The notes beneath the pieces are model-generated. The model had not been told where the DNA came from. It did not search any database and saw nothing but the letters and a program-made list of their open reading frames with translations. From NCBI GenBank assembly GCA_023151315.1, contig JAKLJE010000010.1, forward strand, positions 62,001 to 126,000: DNA of 64,000 nucleotides. Reading direction: 5' to 3'. Shown one piece after another: positions 38,480 to 47,904 of this stretch (position 1 is its first letter; every line of letters begins with the position of its first letter). The stretch is from Bacteroidia bacterium (lineage in GTDB: Bacteria > Bacteroidota > Bacteroidia > Palsa-965). The position numbers and the translations under genes were made by a program.

Positions 38480-39083
38480 CGAGCCAGGAGATTTTTACTG
38501 TTCCTGACTGACGTAATTTTTCAGTCACTGAATCCGCTTCCGATTTTCTTACACTGAATTCCAGGCTGCAATCAAGTTCAAAGTTCTGATTCCATTGTTT
38601 CAGATCGTGATCCTTCAGGATTTTCATGACATCATTCATCGCAGCGTATTCAAATTGCAATGAATATATTTCCATGATCTGTTTCTCAACTACAGTTGCA
38701 TTTCCTATTGCTTCAATTGCAGCCTGCTTGTAAGCATTAATCAATCCGCTGACACCAAGAAGTGTTCCTCCGAAATATCGAACCACCACAATCAATACAT
38801 TAGTAATACCGGTGGACAGTATTTGGTTGTATATAGGTTTTCCTGCGGTGCCTGAAGGTTCACCGTCATCATTCGCACGATAAGATGCTCCGTCTGCTCC
38901 CAGGCGCCAGGCATAACAATGGTGTCGCGCTCCGTGATGTTCTTTGCGGAGTTCACTCAGCTTTGCCGAAATTTCTTCCTGAGAATTTACAGGGAAGATA
39001 TATCCGATGAATCTGCTGCCTCTGTCGCGGAAAACTCCTTCTGCCGGTGACGCAATTGTTTTGTATGTGTCGTCGAAAAGCAT
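38469..39083 (-). CDS. YigZ/IMPACT-family protein (UPF0029)
   Basis: 204 residues from ATG 39083, which overlaps the stop of the upstream transporter gene (TGATG). The family core is plain: RFIGYIFPVNS, HHCYAWRLG, NDDGEPSGTAGKPIYNQI, VRYFGGTLLGVSGLINAYKQAA; a C-terminal alpha/beta EF-G-like domain follows. The family includes E. coli YigZ and eukaryotic IMPACT (a translation regulator); the bacterial biochemical role is not settled. Expressed with EamA and ribD. Confidence 0.92.
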   Translation of the reverse strand: MLFDDTYKTIASPAEGVFRDRGSRFIGYIFPVNSQEEISAKLSELRKEHHGARHHCYAWRLGADGASYRANDDGEPSGTAGKPIYNQILSTGITNVLIVVVRYFGGTLLGVSGLINAYKQAAIEAIGNATVVEKQIMEIYSLQFEYAAMNDVMKILKDHDLKQWNQNFELDCSLEFSVRKSEADSVTEKLRQSGTVKISWLATT

Positions 39084-39949
39084 CAGGCAAACGCAATTAT
39101 TGCAATGGCGATTACGGAAAGTAATATACCTCCCCAATTGACCAGAGAAAGTTTTTCTTTGAAAAGAATCACAGCGCCGATTGCTGAGCAAAGCACGATA
39201 CACATATTGTTGAGCGGATATAGTACTGACGACTGCAAGATGTCTGCTTCAAGGGCTTTTGTAATGGCATAAATGGAAAAGTAATTGGGCACTCCCAGAA
39301 TGATTCCTCCGGCAATGCTGCGCAAGGTGATTTTTTCAGACGCTCGAATACTGCGCGCAATTACAATGGTAAGTCCGATTACAAACGCAGAAAGAAAAGC
39401 GGCAGACAGAAGAAAAGGAATGATATGTGGAGCAGTTACACTTTTCTGCAGATGATTGACGAGCGCATCAATGATTCCGCTTCCGGCAAAAATCAAAGCC
39501 GGATAGAACAGATAGCGCAGATTCAGTTTGCCTCCGTCAGAACGTTGTGACGTGAGCCACACTGCGGCAAGAGCCAGAACGATACCGGCAATTTTGATAT
39601 AACTCAGTTGCTCACTGTAAAGAAATACTGCTGCTGCAATCGGAATCACCACAGACATTTTGTTTGCAACTGTTGCAATGGAAATTCCTGACGTCTGTGC
39701 AGTTTTTGCAATGATGAAAAATATGGAGATGAACAGTGCTCCTAGAACAAAAGGAATCCAGAATACATTACCGGTTCCTGCCGTTACTTCGTCGAAGGCC
39801 GGAACATCTTTAAGCAGTAGGCCGGTTGTTCCTGCTATTGCATAGTTTACAACAATGCCATGCAGCGTATTCACTCCGTAGCGTTCAAATCCTTTCAGGA
39901 TGAGCAACAGCAATGTATTTGTAAGAATACTGATCAGCAGCCAGATCAT
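39083..39949 (-). CDS. EamA/DMT-family transporter
   Basis: 288 residues with ten predicted membrane helices arranged as two EamA halves. The first half shows the usual conserved end (AAAVFLYSEQLSYIKIAGIVLALAAVWL) and the second repeats it (GAVILFKEKLSLVNWGGILLSVIAI). Such proteins export metabolites; the substrate is unknown. The start overlaps the ribD stop by four bases and the stop overlaps the yigZ-family start, so ribD, this gene and the yigZ homologue form one translationally coupled operon. A flavin or metabolite link with RibD is possible but not shown. Confidence 0.88.
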   Translation of the reverse strand: MIWLLISILTNTLLLLILKGFERYGVNTLHGIVVNYAIAGTTGLLLKDVPAFDEVTAGTGNVFWIPFVLGALFISIFFIIAKTAQTSGISIATVANKMSVVIPIAAAVFLYSEQLSYIKIAGIVLALAAVWLTSQRSDGGKLNLRYLFYPALIFAGSGIIDALVNHLQKSVTAPHIIPFLLSAAFLSAFVIGLTIVIARSIRASEKITLRSIAGGIILGVPNYFSIYAITKALEADILQSSVLYPLNNMCIVLCSAIGAVILFKEKLSLVNWGGILLSVIAIAIIAFA

Positions 39950-40992
39950 TGCTTATTGCGGTAGAAGATTTTCACCATGTCAGTTCCGGAATGAAACGAC
40001 TCCGTTGCAGCATAAGGAAATTCCGGAGCCGGAACACCTTGTCTGAGTTCGGCAGAAGCATAGAACACGCGCGCCTCATCCCACAATCCGGTTTCAACAA
40101 ACTGTTTGAGAATGGCAGCGCCGCCTTCAACGAGAACTGATTGCAATCTGCGTTCATTCAATTCTGCCAATGCTTGTCCCAAAGGATTCTCATCGAAGTC
40201 TATGCAAACGAATTCCGCCCATTCCGTGGTGTAATTCTTTTCTGCATTGAAAACTATGGTTGGCGCACTTCCATCAAGAATTGCCGCGCTGTGCGGTATT
40301 CTGCCTCTGCGATCGAAAGTGACGCGTACTGGATTTGTTCCTGTTACATGTCGTACAGTAAGTCGAGGATTATCGGCCAGCACAGTATTCGTTCCCACCA
40401 TTATTGCGGCTTCATCTGCGCGCCACTGATGTGAAAGTTTCAGAGAGTCGGCACTGCTGATACCTGCAGGAGAAGGATTCTCTTCCGATCGCACGTGATC
40501 AATGAATCCATCTGCAGACTGCGCCCATTTGAGTATTACATACGGGCGTTGTTCTTTCATTGAGGTAATGAATCTTCTGTTCAGAAACAAAGAAGCTTCT
40601 TCTTCAATACCGATTTTAACGTCAACACCGGCTTCAATCAGTTTGCGAACACCTTTCCCGCGAACCAATGGATTAGGGTCCTGACATCCGATCACTACGT
40701 ACGGTATCTTTTTCTCGATTATAAGATCCGCGCACGGAGGTGTTTTCCCGAAGTGGGCGCAAGGCTCCAGATTAACGTAAAGTGTGGATTCGTGCAGCAA
40801 TTCAGGATGCAGGCAATTATTGATTGCATCCGCTTCAGCGTGTGGTCCACCATATTGACGGTGCCAGCCTTCGGCAATGCGTTTGTCGTTGTGAACAATA
40901 ACGCATCCAACCATAGGATTAGGAGCTACCCAGCCCATTCCGTGCTGAGCCAGTTCCAGGCAGCGTTTCATATGTAAATTATGACCGGTCAT
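39946..40992 (-). CDS. ribD: Bifunctional riboflavin biosynthesis deaminase/reductase RibD
   Basis: 348 residues. The N-terminal deaminase has the zinc motif HAEADAIN and PCAHFGKTPPCADLI; the C-terminal reductase domain begins near residue 150 (RPYVILKWAQSADGFID) and includes VLVEGGAAILKQF. It converts the first ring-opened riboflavin precursor by deamination and then side-chain reduction. The start could be ATG 40992 or ATG 40971 (MKRCLELAQHG); a TAATTTTG element at 40997-41004 only four bases before the first ATG makes the second plausible. Confidence 0.95.
   Translation of the reverse strand: MTGHNLHMKRCLELAQHGMGWVAPNPMVGCVIVHNDKRIAEGWHRQYGGPHAEADAINNCLHPELLHESTLYVNLEPCAHFGKTPPCADLIIEKKIPYVVIGCQDPNPLVRGKGVRKLIEAGVDVKIGIEEEASLFLNRRFITSMKEQRPYVILKWAQSADGFIDHVRSEENPSPAGISSADSLKLSHQWRADEAAIMVGTNTVLADNPRLTVRHVTGTNPVRVTFDRRGRIPHSAAILDGSAPTIVFNAEKNYTTEWAEFVCIDFDENPLGQALAELNERRLQSVLVEGGAAILKQFVETGLWDEARVFYASAELRQGVPAPEFPYAATESFHSGTDMVKIFYRNKQ
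40981..40992. other. Palindrome at the ribD start codon
   Basis: ATGACCGGTCAT is a perfect 12-base palindrome that places an ATG on each strand. The minus-strand ATG is a candidate ribD start; the plus-strand ATG opens a frame into the next gene but lies upstream of that gene's likely promoter. Confidence 0.6.
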
Positions 40993-41020
40993 CGAACAAA
41001 ATTACATCTATTCGACGGTA

Positions 41021-41053
41021 TTGAGTTTCGATGGCGTGAGATTATTATTTTTG
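41021..41053 (+). promoter_or_regulatory. Predicted promoter of the pRiA4b-type gene
   Basis: TTG (41021-41023), 22 bases, TATTTTTG (41046-41053), a full -7 match with a slightly long spacer. Transcription would start near 41058, 16 bases before ATG 41074, which supports that start rather than ATG 40981. Confidence 0.4.
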
Positions 41054-41073
41054 CTGCGAGACAATTCACCATT

Positions 41074-41754
41074 ATGGCAGTATATCGTTTCCGTGCAGTG
41101 TTTGAGGATAATGAGGATGTTATCCGCGAGATTGAGATTCAGGGTAAGCAAACCTATTTGCAATTGCATACCGCAATTCAGGAAGCAATTGGTTTTGACG
41201 GTACAAAAGAGGCATCGTTTTTCATGAGCGATGACTATTGGAGAAAGGGGATGGAAATCACCAACCGTAATCTGGCGACCGATGACGACGATGATGATGA
41301 TTACCGTCGCCCTAAGAAGAATCCTGTGAAGGCGGCTAAGGATACACGTATTGCTGACGTGATTGACGATCCGCACCAGAAACTTATATACGTGTTCGAT
41401 CCTGCTGTTAAATGGACTTTGCTCATTGAATTGGTGCGCATTGTTCAGGATGAACCTAAAGTTGTTTATCCGCGTACCGTAAAATCTGCAGGCGCTGCTC
41501 CTAAACAATACAAAACTGTTATCGCACCTCCGGTTGATGAAGATGATGATGAGGAGGACGATGAGGATAAGAAGGCACGAGAGAAGCTGTTTGTTGCGGA
41601 AGAGGAGTATGATGAGAATGCAGCAGAAGGCGCCGAGGAGGATGAAGGAGGCACTGAAACGGATGATTCTTCAGATGAATCCGGAGAGGAAGGAGAAGAA
41701 GGAGAAGACGCTGCTGAAGAGTTCGGCTCTGAAGGCGATCAAGACGACTATTAA
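41074..41754 (+). CDS. pRiA4b ORF-3-like protein with acidic tail
   Basis: 226 residues from ATG 41074; the frame opens at 40981 but the first 31 codons do not look like the family. The N-terminal part (AVYRFRAVFEDNEDVIREIEIQGKQTYLQLH shortened; then AIGFDGTKEASFFMSDDYW) fits the plasmid pRiA4b ORF-3 fold, often found outside mobile DNA. The second half is extremely acidic (runs of Asp and Glu from about residue 155 to the end) and likely disordered. Function unknown. It overlaps the miaA start by one base (TAATG). Confidence 0.8.
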   Translation: MAVYRFRAVFEDNEDVIREIEIQGKQTYLQLHTAIQEAIGFDGTKEASFFMSDDYWRKGMEITNRNLATDDDDDDDYRRPKKNPVKAAKDTRIADVIDDPHQKLIYVFDPAVKWTLLIELVRIVQDEPKVVYPRTVKSAGAAPKQYKTVIAPPVDEDDDEEDDEDKKAREKLFVAEEEYDENAAEGAEEDEGGTETDDSSDESGEEGEEGEDAAEEFGSEGDQDDY

Positions 41755-42674
41755 TGCGTAAGCGGCTGTTGATTGTTATTGTTGGACCTACCGGAGTGGG
41801 AAAGACGGCTGTGGCAATCAAACTGGCGCAACACTACGGAACAGAAATTGTTTCGGCAGATTCCAGACAGTTTTACAAAGAGATTCCGATAGGAACTGCT
41901 GCACCTTCACTTGAAGAGATGCAAGGCGTGGTGCATCATTTTATTGGACACCTGAATGTAAGTGAACCCATGGACGCAGGTAAATGGGCGGAGCAAGCAG
42001 AAAAAACTATCGAATCAATTTTTCAATCGAATGATACTGTCATCTGTGCAGGAGGCAGCGGACTGTATGTGAATGCGCTATTAGGAGGAATGGATGATTT
42101 GCCTGAGAGGAATGATGATCTCAGGAAAGAGTTAGAGGATTTATTCGAGAAAGATGGAATCGCGGCTCTGCAAGATCGTTTGCGAATACTGGATCCGGAA
42201 TATTGCGAGATCGTAGATATGAACAATCACAAGCGACTGATACGCGCAATTGAAGTATGCGAATTGTCTGGTCAGAAATATTCTGAGTTGAGAAAAGGGA
42301 AATCGGCGCAGTTACCGTATGCAGTGGTAACAGTAGGTTTGAACATGGAGCGCGAAGAACTATATCGACGCATTGATGCCCGTGTGGATATAATGATTGA
42401 ACAGGGTCTTGAACAGGAGGCGCGTGCAGTAATTAATTATCGTGATAATAACGCGCTCGCTACCGTTGGTTATCGTGAAATGTTTTCTTACTTCGATGGA
42501 GAAATTTCTAGAGACCGCGCAATTGAATTGATAAAGCAGCATTCACGTAATTATGCCAAACGACAACTCACCTGGTGGAGAAGAGATGGTGAAGTGAATT
42601 GGTTTCACCCTTCACAAGTGAATGAGATCATTGCTCGTTGTGAGGAACTGAGGAATACGGCGGTTAATCACTGA
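41754..42674 (+). CDS. miaA: tRNA dimethylallyltransferase MiaA
   Basis: 306 residues. P-loop GPTGVGKT at 11-18, then IVSADSRQFYKEIPIGTAAPS, GGSGLYVNALLGG and the late HSRNYAKRQLTWWR. It transfers a dimethylallyl group to A37 of tRNAs reading codons that begin with U. The start overlaps the previous stop and the 3' end overlaps the convergent arfB gene by 11 bases. No hfq neighbour, unlike in enterobacteria. Confidence 0.97.
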   Translation: MRKRLLIVIVGPTGVGKTAVAIKLAQHYGTEIVSADSRQFYKEIPIGTAAPSLEEMQGVVHHFIGHLNVSEPMDAGKWAEQAEKTIESIFQSNDTVICAGGSGLYVNALLGGMDDLPERNDDLRKELEDLFEKDGIAALQDRLRILDPEYCEIVDMNNHKRLIRAIEVCELSGQKYSELRKGKSAQLPYAVVTVGLNMEREELYRRIDARVDIMIEQGLEQEARAVINYRDNNALATVGYREMFSYFDGEISRDRAIELIKQHSRNYAKRQLTWWRRDGEVNWFHPSQVNEIIARCEELRNTAVNH

Positions 42675-43065
42675 TTTTTCTTCGCAGTGATTTGACCTCC
42701 GAGCGTTTCTTCTTACTGTCAACACGTTTTTTCTTCGCCGCAGCAGACACTTTAGTAGGTACCCGTTTCTTATTCACTTTCAATGCAGCACTGATCAGCT
42801 TGTGCAGTTTTTTTACAACGGCTTCCCGATTACCATGCTGACTGCGTGAAGAATCCTCTGTGACGCGGAGCATGCCGTCATCGCTGATTCTCGATTGCAG
42901 TTTATCCGCAATTCTGATTTTCTGTTCAGCAGTAAGTGCTTCAGAGTTACGAAAGTCCCAGTACAACTCAACACGTGATGAAACTTTGTTTACGTGCTGA
43001 CCACCTGCACCGCCGGAGCGAACAGCTTTGATGGAATATTCAGAAGGAGGAATACTGAGTTTCAC
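42664..43065 (-). CDS. arfB: Ribosome-rescue peptidyl-tRNA hydrolase ArfB
   Basis: 133 residues, one class-I release factor catalytic domain: VRSGGAGGQHVNKVSS with the GGQ triad at 21-23, and TEDSSRSQHGNREAVVKKL. The C-terminal tail is Lys/Arg-rich (KKRVDSKKKRSEVKSLRRK), as needed to enter the mRNA channel of stalled ribosomes. It lacks codon-recognition domains. Length and tail match ArfB/YaeJ (140 residues in E. coli). Single gene, converging on miaA. Confidence 0.95.
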   Translation of the reverse strand: MKLSIPPSEYSIKAVRSGGAGGQHVNKVSSRVELYWDFRNSEALTAEQKIRIADKLQSRISDDGMLRVTEDSSRSQHGNREAVVKKLHKLISAALKVNKKRVPTKVSAAAKKKRVDSKKKRSEVKSLRRKISD

Positions 43066-43140
43066 AGGGCAAAGTTACATCAGCTTTCCTGTAAAGGCAA
43101 TTAATGCCATTATAAACAGGAATTTGGTTAACTTTAGTAA

Positions 43141-43572
43141 GTGTTGAGGATCCTCGTGATACTTCTGTTTTTTGTACCGGCTCAGTTGCTGAGTCAGGGA
43201 CAAACGCGCACCCGAAAGCAGGTGACCAAACAGTATTATCTCAATGGAAATCTGAAATCAATTACTGCTGTCAGTACAACGTTGCCGCGTTACATTGATC
43301 CGATGAACTTCTACAAGAAGACCAAAGTGGAAGTGACGGAGTTCGATTCGCTTTCAAAAAGCATGACGAGGCAATTTACCCGAATCACAAAGATTGGTAA
43401 GGACGGCAAGCCTTGCTATGAGATATTCTATGAAGAAACTATTTACGATAAGTTCGGAAATAAAAAAACGTATTTGAGATCGCGTTGTGATAAGCAAAGG
43501 AGCAAGTTCATACAGTATAAAGAAGGTCGAGTGGAGTTTATACAGATACACAAACGACGGAAGAGAAAGTAA
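43141..43572 (+). CDS. Small secreted protein of unknown function
   Basis: 143 residues from GTG 43141 (a TTG follows at once; no early ATG). Signal peptide LRILVILLFFVPAQLLSQ. The middle resembles short MORN-like text (QYYLNGNLKSITAV, YDKFGNKKTYL) and the end is strongly basic (QIHKRRKRK). I do not recognise the family. A TAACTTTA sequence ends four bases before the GTG. The amidase gene follows two bases after its stop, so the two are probably cotranscribed. Confidence 0.65.
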   Translation: MLRILVILLFFVPAQLLSQGQTRTRKQVTKQYYLNGNLKSITAVSTTLPRYIDPMNFYKKTKVEVTEFDSLSKSMTRQFTRITKIGKDGKPCYEIFYEETIYDKFGNKKTYLRSRCDKQRSKFIQYKEGRVEFIQIHKRRKRK

Positions 43573-43574
43573 GT

Positions 43575-44912
43575 ATGAATCGTGCTTTTACAGCCCTGTT
43601 ATTTCTGTTTGTTCTGAATAAACTGTCAGCATTCAACGCTGATTCTTTGGTGCGGTATTACAAGGTAAAGGCTGATCGTTTTCTTGCAGCTTCTCCTGAG
43701 GTTCATGATCAGTTTTCCGTGTTGAATAACGGCGTGGCGGTATATGCAACTGCTAGTGATAAAACGAATAATCTTCCTGAGTTCTTTGTTTCATGGGAAG
43801 AACTTGAATCCTTTAAAGCCGCAGTTAAACTCAGGCCGCATCATCGTTTTATTCCTTACATGATAATGAAACGTGAACTGAAGCTGAAGGGCAGAACGTT
43901 GAGCTGGCCTTTAGAGTCACGTGATAATGCAACTCAATTTCATGCTCCGTATCTTCCTCTCCATGGAATAAGAATAGCAATTGATCCCGGACATATTGCA
44001 CACGATACAATTAAAGGCAGATTGGAACAAAAGTTCATCTCCATGAAAATGCCTCAAGGAAAAGATTCGGTTCGACTCGCATTTGCAGAAGGACAGTTAA
44101 CTTGGTTAACAGCAGCGATACTTGCAGAGCATTTGAAAAGTCAAGGAGCAGAAGTGATGCTGACGCGAGCGGCAATGAATAAGACAGCGTTCGGCAGAAC
44201 CTATGAGGAATGGAAGACTTTCGATGGTGGTGTTTCTCTTGATTCCTTGATTGCTGCATTCCCGGACAACAAGAACTATTCTGATCTCAAGAACGGGAAA
44301 CTTAAAGAAGAGCGTTCCTATTTCCGTTATGTCTTTAAAGACGTGGAAATAAGAAGAAGAGCAGAAGAAATCGGTGTGTTTAATCCTGATTTTACCGTTG
44401 TGATACATTACAACGTTGATGAACAGAATGCTCCTTGGACAAAGCCGACGACAAGAAACTTCTGTATGCTTTTTGTACCGGGAGCTTTTCAGGTTGGAGA
44501 ACTCAATGATCAGGAATCACGATTGGATTTTCTGCGTTTGCTCCTTACTGATGAGATTGAAAATTCGGTTAGCGGGGCAGCGTATCTCGCGTTGAGCTTC
44601 AAAGAAGGTTTGAAGGTTCCATTGGCGAATGAGAAAGATGCTGCGTATCTGGGAACATCCTGTTTGTACAGCGGTAGTAGCGGTGTTTATTGCCGTAATT
44701 TATCAATGACGAGATTGATTCACGGTCCTGTTCTCTATGGAGAAACCTTGTATCAGGATAATTTGACTGAAGTGCGATTGTTGTCTGAAAAGCCAATACT
44801 TGATACTGTTTCCGGTATCATGGCTCCACAGAGGATTATACAAGTCGCAAAAGCATATGAGAATGGAATTCGTAATTGGATCTATTCCGGCTCGTTCAGA
44901 AATCAAAACTAG
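43575..44912 (+). CDS. N-acetylmuramoyl-L-alanine amidase-like secreted hydrolase
   Basis: 445 residues with a signal peptide (NRAFTALLFLFVLNKLSA). The Amidase_3 start motif GIRIAIDPGHIAHD supplies the first zinc His; EGQLTWLTAAILAEHLKSQGAEVMLTR follows with the Glu ligand, and FTVVIHYNVDEQN gives the second His. These place it in the family that cuts the amide between muramic acid and the stem peptide. The insert between motifs is longer than in short amidases. It follows a small secreted protein gene and precedes the GH18-like gene by 31 bases. Confidence 0.85.
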   Translation: MNRAFTALLFLFVLNKLSAFNADSLVRYYKVKADRFLAASPEVHDQFSVLNNGVAVYATASDKTNNLPEFFVSWEELESFKAAVKLRPHHRFIPYMIMKRELKLKGRTLSWPLESRDNATQFHAPYLPLHGIRIAIDPGHIAHDTIKGRLEQKFISMKMPQGKDSVRLAFAEGQLTWLTAAILAEHLKSQGAEVMLTRAAMNKTAFGRTYEEWKTFDGGVSLDSLIAAFPDNKNYSDLKNGKLKEERSYFRYVFKDVEIRRRAEEIGVFNPDFTVVIHYNVDEQNAPWTKPTTRNFCMLFVPGAFQVGELNDQESRLDFLRLLLTDEIENSVSGAAYLALSFKEGLKVPLANEKDAAYLGTSCLYSGSSGVYCRNLSMTRLIHGPVLYGETLYQDNLTEVRLLSEKPILDTVSGIMAPQRIIQVAKAYENGIRNWIYSGSFRNQN

Positions 44913-44943
44913 TCTTAAATTGCAGTTTCAATTAGTTTCCCCT

Positions 44944-47904
44944 ATGCGTAATATTCTGCTCACCGGTTTCTGTTTTTTACTTGCTTTGACTACGGATGCA
45001 CAATCCATTTCGCAAATGCAGGAAGATGCTGAACGTTACAAGGCGTTCGGAATGCGTTCTGACTTGTATTGGGACAGTTTGCGTGTTGCTGAGGGTGCTC
45101 CGGCCGTTGCTTCGCAAAGTGTACAACCTCAAATGGTGTGCAATCTGGAAAAGCGAGTTTTCGGTTGGCATCCGTATTGGGTAGGTACCGTTTACAACAA
45201 TTATCAATGGAATTTGTTGAGTGATTTATGTTATTTCGATTATGAAGTAAGTCCGAATACAGGCAATAATACAAATCCAAGTTACGCGTGGACGACGAGT
45301 GCAGCAGTTACTGCAGCTATCAACAACGGCGTAGATGTTCACATCTGCGCAACGCTCTTCGGAAGTCACTCGACATTCCTTTCCAATTCAACTGCACAGC
45401 AAACCTTCATCAATAACATGATATCGCAATTGCAGGCACGTGGCGGGAAAGGCGTGAATATTGATTTTGAAGGAATGGGGTCTGCAAATACAACTGCGTT
45501 CACAGCGTTCATGCAGAATTTCTCAACGCAATTGCATGCCGCAATTCCGGGTTCAGAATTGAGTGTTGCCTTGTATGCGGTTGACTGGAGTAATACGTTT
45601 GATATTCCGGCTCTCACGCCATATGTAGATCTGTTCATTATTATGGGATACGACTATTATTGGTCGGGAAGCAGTACTGCGGGTCCTGAAGCACCGCTTT
45701 ATAATTACGAAACATCGTATAACCGCACATTAACGCGTTCCATTACATTTTATCTCGCGCAAGGTATGCCGGAGTCGAAGTTGTTATTGGGACTTCCGTA
45801 TTATGGAAGAGAATGGGAAACCGTGAGCGGAACGATTCCTTCTGCAACGACAGGAAATTATACTGCAACGAAAACGTATTCTGTTGTTCGCAATAATGCC
45901 AATGGCTATTGGTCGAACGAACAATGGGAACCGAACAGTTTCTCTCCGTATTATCCGTATCAGATCAGTTCCACATGGAGACAGTTGTGGTGTGATAATG
46001 CATACAGCATGCGTTGCAGATTTGATATTGTGAACCAACGTAATCTTGGTGGCATCGGAATCTGGGCGTTGGGTTACGACGATGGTTATTCCGATTACTG
46101 GAATGCAATAAGTGACAAATTCTCGACATGTGCTGTTGTGCCGTGCAGTGATACCATCTGGGATATGGGCGGACCGTATCGCAATTATTACGACAATGAA
46201 TTTTACACAACGACAATTTCTCCGGACGGAGCCACTTCTGTATCATTAACATTTATCCAGTTCAGCACTGAGTTGAACTACGATACCCTATACATTTACG
46301 ACGGACCCGGTTCATCTTCACCTTTAATCGGACAATGGCATGGGACAACGAATCCCGGCACTGTTGTTTCGACCGGACCTTCCATTTCGTTCCGATTTTC
46401 TTCTGATGGAAATACGGTTGCGCCCGGATTCACGGCAATATGGACCTGTTCTGTAGACAACACCAATCCGACTACACAGATTAACGCGCCTTCCGGTTGG
46501 ATCACACAGAATTTCAATGCAACATTTACAGACACTGATCAGGGTTCCGGTGTGGAGAAGAGTTATTATCAAACTGCGCACTACAACGGAAGTGAATGGA
46601 GAAGTAATAACAGCAGAGGATTTTTCACTGATGATTTCAATACCACAGCGATTCATCCCGATTGGAGTAATTACTCCGGAACATGGAACATTACAGCGGG
46701 TGTACTAGAGCAATCCGATGAGAATAATGGCAATTCCTGTTTGTCTGCACCATTAACGCAGAACCTCTCGAACAGATATCTCTATCACTGGAAAGGGAAA
46801 ATAAGCGGAACGGGTAACAATCGACGTGCGGGATTGCATTACGCGTGCAGCGATGACTCACTAGTGAACCGAGGTAACGGATATTTTGTGTGGTTCAGAG
46901 CAGATCAGAATCAATTACAGTTTTATGAAGTGATTAACGATACTTTTTATTTACGCTCCACAGTTACTGATACGATTAACGTGAATCAGTGGTACGACTG
47001 GAAAGTGATTTATGACCGCATTACCGGTGTGACTGAAGTTTATCAGGATAACGTGTTTGTTGGTTCGTGGACAGATTCATCACCGTACGCCAATGGCAGT
47101 TATATTTCATTGCGCAGTGGAAATTGCAATTGGCAGATCGATAGTTTTCATGTGTACCGTTCAAGATTTACCAACGGAAATGTAGCTGTGAATGTAGGCT
47201 CTTGCGCAGGATGTGATTTCAGAAATGAGAATCCTTCCCCTAATATTTCCGCCGGACTGATTCGCTCCATCAACAGGGACAGTGCCAGATTATTTTCGGC
47301 GGTGGATGAATCATACTCTGATGTGGATTGGACAGCGCCTGTTTTGGGAGCGATAAATGATGGAAGCCTGACAGATATTGATACAACCTATAACCTGACG
47401 TTGATTGAGGGTAACTGGATGAATGCAACGGATTCCAACTCTGCAGTTGCAGGTTACTGGTTTGCGATAGGTACAACTCCCGGAGATTCGGACTTTGTTG
47501 CATGGACTAACAATGGAAGCTCAACGACATTCAGTATTCCGGTAACGCTAACAGCAGGGCAGTGGTATTATATTTCGCTGCGTGCGGTGAACGGAGCAGG
47601 TCTGGTATCAGTCGCAGATTCCAGTGATGGTCAGATCGCAGATCTCGGATTAAATATATCCGGCAGTGCAGTTACATCGAGCTGCTGGCCTAATCCTGTG
47701 AAAGATCAACTTCGGATCGTATCGTCTGCCGGCAGAACGGAGCAGGTTTCAGTGACAGATTTATTTGGCAGAACAGTTCATGTGTCGGTTGTCAATACAG
47801 AAGATGGAATGGTTGTTGATATGAGTACATTGGCGGCCGGAGAATATATTGTGCGTATTATTAGCGGTGCAGAGATTTCGGTTGTAAAAATTATTAAAGA
47901 GTGA
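44944..47904 (+). CDS. Secreted GH18-like protein with CUB-like, LamG-like and T9SS type A domains
   Basis: 986 residues from ATG 44944; the frame is open from 44800 but that part overlaps the amidase. Signal peptide MRNILLTGFCFLLALTTDAQ. GH18 fold about 60-400 with catalytic motif KGVNIDFEGM and FIIMGYDYYWSG. A CUB-like domain (CSDTIWDMGGPYRNYYDNE, YDTLYIYDGPG) spans about 405-520, and a jellyroll LamG-like part (YHWKGKISGTG, WQIDSFHVYRS) about 560-740. The end is a type A sorting domain (CWPNPVKDQLRI, LAAGEYIVRI). It probably hydrolyses chitin or another N-acetylglucosamine polymer outside the cell. Confidence 0.9.
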   Translation: MRNILLTGFCFLLALTTDAQSISQMQEDAERYKAFGMRSDLYWDSLRVAEGAPAVASQSVQPQMVCNLEKRVFGWHPYWVGTVYNNYQWNLLSDLCYFDYEVSPNTGNNTNPSYAWTTSAAVTAAINNGVDVHICATLFGSHSTFLSNSTAQQTFINNMISQLQARGGKGVNIDFEGMGSANTTAFTAFMQNFSTQLHAAIPGSELSVALYAVDWSNTFDIPALTPYVDLFIIMGYDYYWSGSSTAGPEAPLYNYETSYNRTLTRSITFYLAQGMPESKLLLGLPYYGREWETVSGTIPSATTGNYTATKTYSVVRNNANGYWSNEQWEPNSFSPYYPYQISSTWRQLWCDNAYSMRCRFDIVNQRNLGGIGIWALGYDDGYSDYWNAISDKFSTCAVVPCSDTIWDMGGPYRNYYDNEFYTTTISPDGATSVSLTFIQFSTELNYDTLYIYDGPGSSSPLIGQWHGTTNPGTVVSTGPSISFRFSSDGNTVAPGFTAIWTCSVDNTNPTTQINAPSGWITQNFNATFTDTDQGSGVEKSYYQTAHYNGSEWRSNNSRGFFTDDFNTTAIHPDWSNYSGTWNITAGVLEQSDENNGNSCLSAPLTQNLSNRYLYHWKGKISGTGNNRRAGLHYACSDDSLVNRGNGYFVWFRADQNQLQFYEVINDTFYLRSTVTDTINVNQWYDWKVIYDRITGVTEVYQDNVFVGSWTDSSPYANGSYISLRSGNCNWQIDSFHVYRSRFTNGNVAVNVGSCAGCDFRNENPSPNISAGLIRSINRDSARLFSAVDESYSDVDWTAPVLGAINDGSLTDIDTTYNLTLIEGNWMNATDSNSAVAGYWFAIGTTPGDSDFVAWTNNGSSTTFSIPVTLTAGQWYYISLRAVNGAGLVSVADSSDGQIADLGLNISGSAVTSSCWPNPVKDQLRIVSSAGRTEQVSVTDLFGRTVHVSVVNTEDGMVVDMSTLAAGEYIVRIISGAEISVVKIIKE

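Noticed and set aside
41074-41754. Insertion-sequence or plasmid remnant, because of the pRiA4b-type domain
   Set aside because: No transposase, inverted repeats or target duplications; the gene is coupled to miaA.
44800-44943. N-terminal extension of the GH18-like gene
   Set aside because: It overlaps the amidase gene and precedes a clear signal peptide at ATG 44944.
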